The notes beneath the pieces are model-generated. The model was given only the letters and a program-made list of their open reading frames with translations, was not told where the DNA came from and ran no database searches. DNA of 64,000 nucleotides from CAYRLW01 sp964425215 (lineage in GTDB: Bacteria; Spirochaetota; Spirochaetia; Treponematales; Breznakiellaceae): the NCBI GenBank assembly GCA_964425215.1, contig CAYRLW010000006.1, forward strand, positions 1 to 64,000, written 5' to 3'. The translations under genes were made by a program, and so were the position numbers. Below, piece after piece: positions 61,793 to 64,000 of this stretch (position 1 is its first letter; every line of letters starts with the position of its first letter).

Positions 61793-62745
61793 TTGGCCTC
61801 CTCCTTTCCCTCGCTATCGGTGGTTCCAGTTTCTGCTGGAATAGGCTTTTTTTTGGTCACCAGGTCATCAAAAAGAGAGGCGGCGGTGTTTCCCATAAGG
61901 ATGGCGAAGCTAGTACCTTCGGGAAAGAGGGAAAACGTACGGATCAGCACTACCGCAACCCCGATGAGAGCGCCGTACAACCACTGGGCCAGGGGCTTTT
62001 TGGGGGCGCTCACCGGATCGGTGGCCATAAATACCGCCACAAAAAGGAAGCTCCCCGCCAAAAGGGACTGGAGCGGTAGGGCCTTGGGAACGGAGCCGAG
62101 CAATAAGGCGGCGGTAAAAATAAACGCCACTAGGACAGTACTGACGATAAGTCGCCAACTGGCGGTCTTTGTGGCGATTAGATAGATCGCCGCTAAAACA
62201 ATAAGGATCGGGGCGCCCTCTCCCAGGGAACCCATGCGGAGACCCAGGATAAGGTCCCCGAGATTGACGGATTGACCACCCCTCATAAGGGCCATGGGGG
62301 TGGCCGCCGTAAGACCGTCCACGGGGTATCCAAAGATACCCGCGGAGGCTCCAAAAGACCCGGCGCTGACAAAGCCCCTCTGCATAATCGTCGCGAAGGC
62401 GATATAGACAAAAAGACGCCCCGCAATGGCTGGGTTAAACACGTTCCGGCCAAAGCCACCGTATACCTCCTTGGCCATAAAAACGGCAAAGAGGATACCC
62501 ACGCCGACGATCCACAGGGGAACCACGGGGGGCATGGAAAGGGTGAAGAGCGTACAGGTAACCAGAACCGCTTCGCTCGGTTTTTTACCCCGCTTTTTTT
62601 CCATAACGTATTCCGTCAGAATACCTAACGGAAAAACTACCAGGGCGGTCCAAAGGGGTCTAAATCCATAGAGATAGATGGAAAATAGAAAGATGGGCGC
62701 CAAGCTTATAAGGACCCGGCGCATGATCGGTTGTTTTTGAAACAA
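61789..62745 (-). CDS. nqrB: Na+-translocating NADH:quinone reductase subunit B
   Basis: This 318-aa polytopic subunit begins at TTG 62745, chosen because AAAGGAGG lies five bases upstream and the protein then starts FQKQPIMRRVL, the usual N-terminal pattern of NqrB/RnfD. A longer reading to 62826 has no support. The FMN-attachment region DGLTAATPMALMRGG is present. No nqrA precedes it. The N-terminus is shorter than that of typical NqrB (about 400 aa). Confidence 0.92.
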   Translation of the reverse strand: MFQKQPIMRRVLISLAPIFLFSIYLYGFRPLWTALVVFPLGILTEYVMEKKRGKKPSEAVLVTCTLFTLSMPPVVPLWIVGVGILFAVFMAKEVYGGFGRNVFNPAIAGRLFVYIAFATIMQRGFVSAGSFGASAGIFGYPVDGLTAATPMALMRGGQSVNLGDLILGLRMGSLGEGAPILIVLAAIYLIATKTASWRLIVSTVLVAFIFTAALLLGSVPKALPLQSLLAGSFLFVAVFMATDPVSAPKKPLAQWLYGALIGVAVVLIRTFSLFPEGTSFAILMGNTAASLFDDLVTKKKPIPAETGTTDSEGKEEAK

Positions 62746-62768
62746 GGGACCCTCCTTTTGCTTTTTCA

Positions 62769-62796
62769 AGTATAAATAATGATTCTTATTTTGCAA
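62769..62796 (-). promoter_or_regulatory. Promoter of the nqr operon with Fur-like palindrome
   Basis: On the minus strand, TTGCAA (62796-62791), 16 bp, TATACT (62774-62769). The spacer holds AATAATGATTCTTATT (plus sense 62775-62790), a palindrome similar to Fur/PerR-type boxes. The transcription start would fall just before the strong ribosome-binding site of nqrB. Confidence 0.55.
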
Positions 62797-62849
62797 GCAA
62801 AAAATTGGGTAGGAGGACGATTTCATAAGGGGCCTAATAAAAGTCCGTT

Positions 62850-62888
62850 GAGGCTTTTACAAAAGTAACAGACTTTTGAAAAAGCCTC
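62850..62888. repeat. Long hairpin between lplA and nqrB
   Basis: GAGGCTTTTACAAAAGT (62850-62866) pairs with ACTTTTGAAAAAGCCTC (62872-62888) except for one position, with a 5-nt loop. It lacks a T-tract on the minus strand, so it is not a standard terminator. The inner CAAAAGT/ACTTTTG core recurs at 63735-63753. Confidence 0.7.
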
Positions 62889-62943
62889 CGTTATCTTCGT
62901 ACAATTTTCTAAGAACCCGTCGGACGTACGGGGTATAAAATAT

Positions 62944-63708
62944 CTACCGTCTCCGGTTCCATTCGGGATTGGCAAACCGTTCTTGGGCCACCACCGAAGC
63001 GCGTTCCAGTTCATGCGGCATGGGGACGCCAGGTTGATAATCCAAATCCAAGGCGTTTTGGAAGCCCCGTTTAAGGGCCTCCACGGTCTCTCCAAAGGAT
63101 ACCTCCCGGCCCAATATCTGCCCTAGCCCCCGGACGCGGGCTTTTACGTCTTCGATAAGCTTTCCCTTGGCTTTTTCAGAGGGTACCCGTAAAAGGGAAA
63201 ACATAAGTTCCACGTCCACATCCAGAAGTATGGTCCCGTGTTGCAGGATACACCCCAGTTTCCGGGTTTGGGCGTTTCCAGAAACCTTTCGATTATCCAC
63301 CACGATATCGTTTATGGGGGCGAATTGGGCCTGGACGCCCAAGACCCTTAGTCCGTCGATAATTCCTTGGCAAATCAGTTCGTAGGAATCCAGGACCCGT
63401 TGCCGATACAGGGGGTGGGTCTCCGGGATGATGATACTGTAGGTAACCTCCGCTTGATGGAACACCGCCCCCCCTCCGGTAATCCGGCGAACCACGTCGA
63501 TGCCCTGCTTCGCACAGGCCTGGGTATCCACCTCTTCTTCCAACCCCTGGAAGTACCCGATCGAAACGGCCCAGGGGTTCCACCCGTAAAACCGAATCGT
63601 GGGAAGCACCGACTGGGATGCCACGCCTTCAAGAACCGTTTGGTCTAGGGCCATGTTGAAGGCCCCGGTATTAAACCCGGTCTCTAATATCCTAAAGGAA
63701 TGGGACAT
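62944..63708 (-). CDS. lplA: Lipoate-protein ligase A
   Basis: This 254-aa LplA/BirA-fold enzyme (EC 6.3.1.20) attaches lipoate to E2 and related proteins. The motifs are RRITGGGAVFHQ (about residues 74-85) and GNAQTRKLGCILQHGTIL. AAAGGAG precedes the ATG at 63708. Its likely substrate is Lys43 of PdhC encoded in this window. The last 20 residues are Arg-rich. Confidence 0.93.
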   Translation of the reverse strand: MSHSFRILETGFNTGAFNMALDQTVLEGVASQSVLPTIRFYGWNPWAVSIGYFQGLEEEVDTQACAKQGIDVVRRITGGGAVFHQAEVTYSIIIPETHPLYRQRVLDSYELICQGIIDGLRVLGVQAQFAPINDIVVDNRKVSGNAQTRKLGCILQHGTILLDVDVELMFSLLRVPSEKAKGKLIEDVKARVRGLGQILGREVSFGETVEALKRGFQNALDLDYQPGVPMPHELERASVVAQERFANPEWNRRR

Positions 63709-63725
63709 AAATTTTTACTCCTTTG

Positions 63726-63763
63726 GGGTTTTTTCAAAAGTCTGTTACTTTTGAAAAACCCTC
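63726..63763. repeat. Palindromic repeat sharing a core with 62850-62888
   Basis: GGGTTTTTTCAAAAGT (63726-63741) pairs with ACTTTTGAAAAACCC (63747-63761) with one bulge, around the loop CTGTT. The core CAAAAGTCTGTTACTTTTG is the same as in the hairpin on the other side of lplA (reverse strand). Confidence 0.7.
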
Positions 63764-63765
63764 TT

Positions 63766-63825
63766 GCAGTATTTTTACAATTTCGAAATCAATATTTACT
63801 TCGTATAGAATAGTGAAAATACTGC
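63766..63825. repeat. 13-bp inverted repeat upstream of lplA
   Basis: GCAGTATTTTTAC (63766-63778) and GTGAAAATACTGC (63813-63825) pair at 12 of 13 positions, with a 34-nt A/T-rich centre. It lies between two other palindromes. Confidence 0.6.
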
Positions 63826-63833
63826 ATATACAT

Positions 63834-63998
63834 CTAAGGTAGTTCTTTCAAAACTCCCTGAGTTTTGAAAGAGCCTCCTATACGCAAGACTTCCGCCACT
63901 CCGGAAGCCGTAATACCGTACCCCTCCACGGACTCTTCGGCCATTAGGGCGGCGAACCGTTCTTCCAAGTGGTCAACGGGAGTTCCCCCAAGCCGAGC
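63834..63998 (-). CDS. 3' end of a gene cut by the window edge
   Basis: A minus-strand frame open from the window edge ends at TAG (63836-63834), giving at least 55 codons. The segment EESVEGYGITASGVAEVLRI looks like the start of a helix-turn-helix domain. The last 14 residues are encoded by a palindrome (CTTTCAAAACTC, 63845-63856, with GAGTTTTGAAAG, 63860-63871). The gene may be truncated by that repeat. Identity is not known. Confidence 0.5.
   Translation of the reverse strand, partial: ARLGGTPVDHLEERFAALMAEESVEGYGITASGVAEVLRIGGSFKTQGVLKELP
63845..63871. repeat. Perfect 12-bp palindrome with 3-nt loop
   Basis: CTTTCAAAACTC (63845-63856), loop CCT, GAGTTTTGAAAG (63860-63871). It resembles the CAAAAGT hairpins nearby in size and in the flanking GAGCCTCC/AAGCCTCC motif. 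Confidence 0.7.
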
Positions 63999-64000
63999 TT

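Noticed and set aside
1..64000. CRISPR arrays, rRNA genes or complete insertion sequences
   Set aside because: No regularly spaced direct repeats, rRNA segments or transposase genes were recognised in the window.

Overview
The window reads as chromosome of a Treponema-like spirochaete (order Spirochaetales). The evidence is two periplasmic-flagellar sheath genes (flaA type) beside a class II fructose-bisphosphate aldolase, an arrangement I recall from Treponema pallidum. There is also a dcw cluster running mraZ-rsmH-ftsL-murF-mraY-ftsW-ftsQ-ftsA-ftsZ, and flgB-flgC-fliE-fliF-fliG-fliH-fliI-fliJ downstream of dprA-topA-xerC-hslV-hslU. Base composition is moderately high in G+C and gene packing is dense, with many 4-bp ATGA overlaps. 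Carotenoid genes and a Na+-translocating NADH dehydrogenase suggest a free-living or gut relative rather than a reduced pathogen.

Layout. 1-275: tRNA-Arg and the operator/promoter of a catabolic operon. 276-7618 (+): methylaspartate (3-methylaspartate) route of glutamate breakdown: GntR regulator, glutamate mutase S, L and E, methylaspartate ammonia-lyase, then an AtuA-like protein and a DUF4387 protein of unknown reaction. 7606-11250 (+): three uncharacterised proteins and a TGS-domain nucleoside kinase. 11240-34518 (-): about 23 kb on one strand holding cell-wall and division genes, DNA-processing genes, HslVU and the flagellar basal body/export genes. 34708-35632 (+): a two-gene unit including a possible PD-(D/E)XK-like protein. 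35747-38272 (-): two FlaA proteins and a lipo/periplasmic-type protein. 38369-39367 (+): aldolase. 39544-40275 (-): membrane protein. 40285-40438: a 154-bp element with 22-bp terminal inverted repeats. 40573-44186 (+): infC-rpmI-rplT, coiled-coil and ZapA-like genes, manA, YaiI family. 44149-45683 (-): HD-GYP protein and parvulin. 45877-46374 (+): small membrane/wHTH-like protein. 46401-51858 (-): pyruvate dehydrogenase complex with a flavin-type oxidase. 52221-62745 (-): nqrBCDEF followed closely by crtI, crtB, a CruF-like gene, a fused prenol kinase/prenyl-phosphate kinase candidate, and two unknown genes, ending at a clear terminator. 62944-63708 (-): lipoate-protein ligase, which could supply lipoyl groups to the PDH complex in this window. 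63834-63998 (-): the 3' end of a gene cut by the window edge.

The strongest candidate for something new is the 522-aa protein at 53692-55260. Its N-terminal half resembles VTE5/dolichol-kinase-type CTP-dependent prenol kinases and its C-terminal half resembles DUF92/VTE6 prenyl-phosphate kinase. It sits directly behind the carotenoid genes, so a single polypeptide could turn salvaged prenols into prenyl diphosphates for carotenoid synthesis. Other leads are the AtuA/DUF4387 pair in place of a recognisable mesaconase, a nqr operon without nqrA that carries a Fur-like palindrome in its promoter, a MraZ operator with 10-bp periodicity over the dcw promoter, and families of intergenic palindromes.
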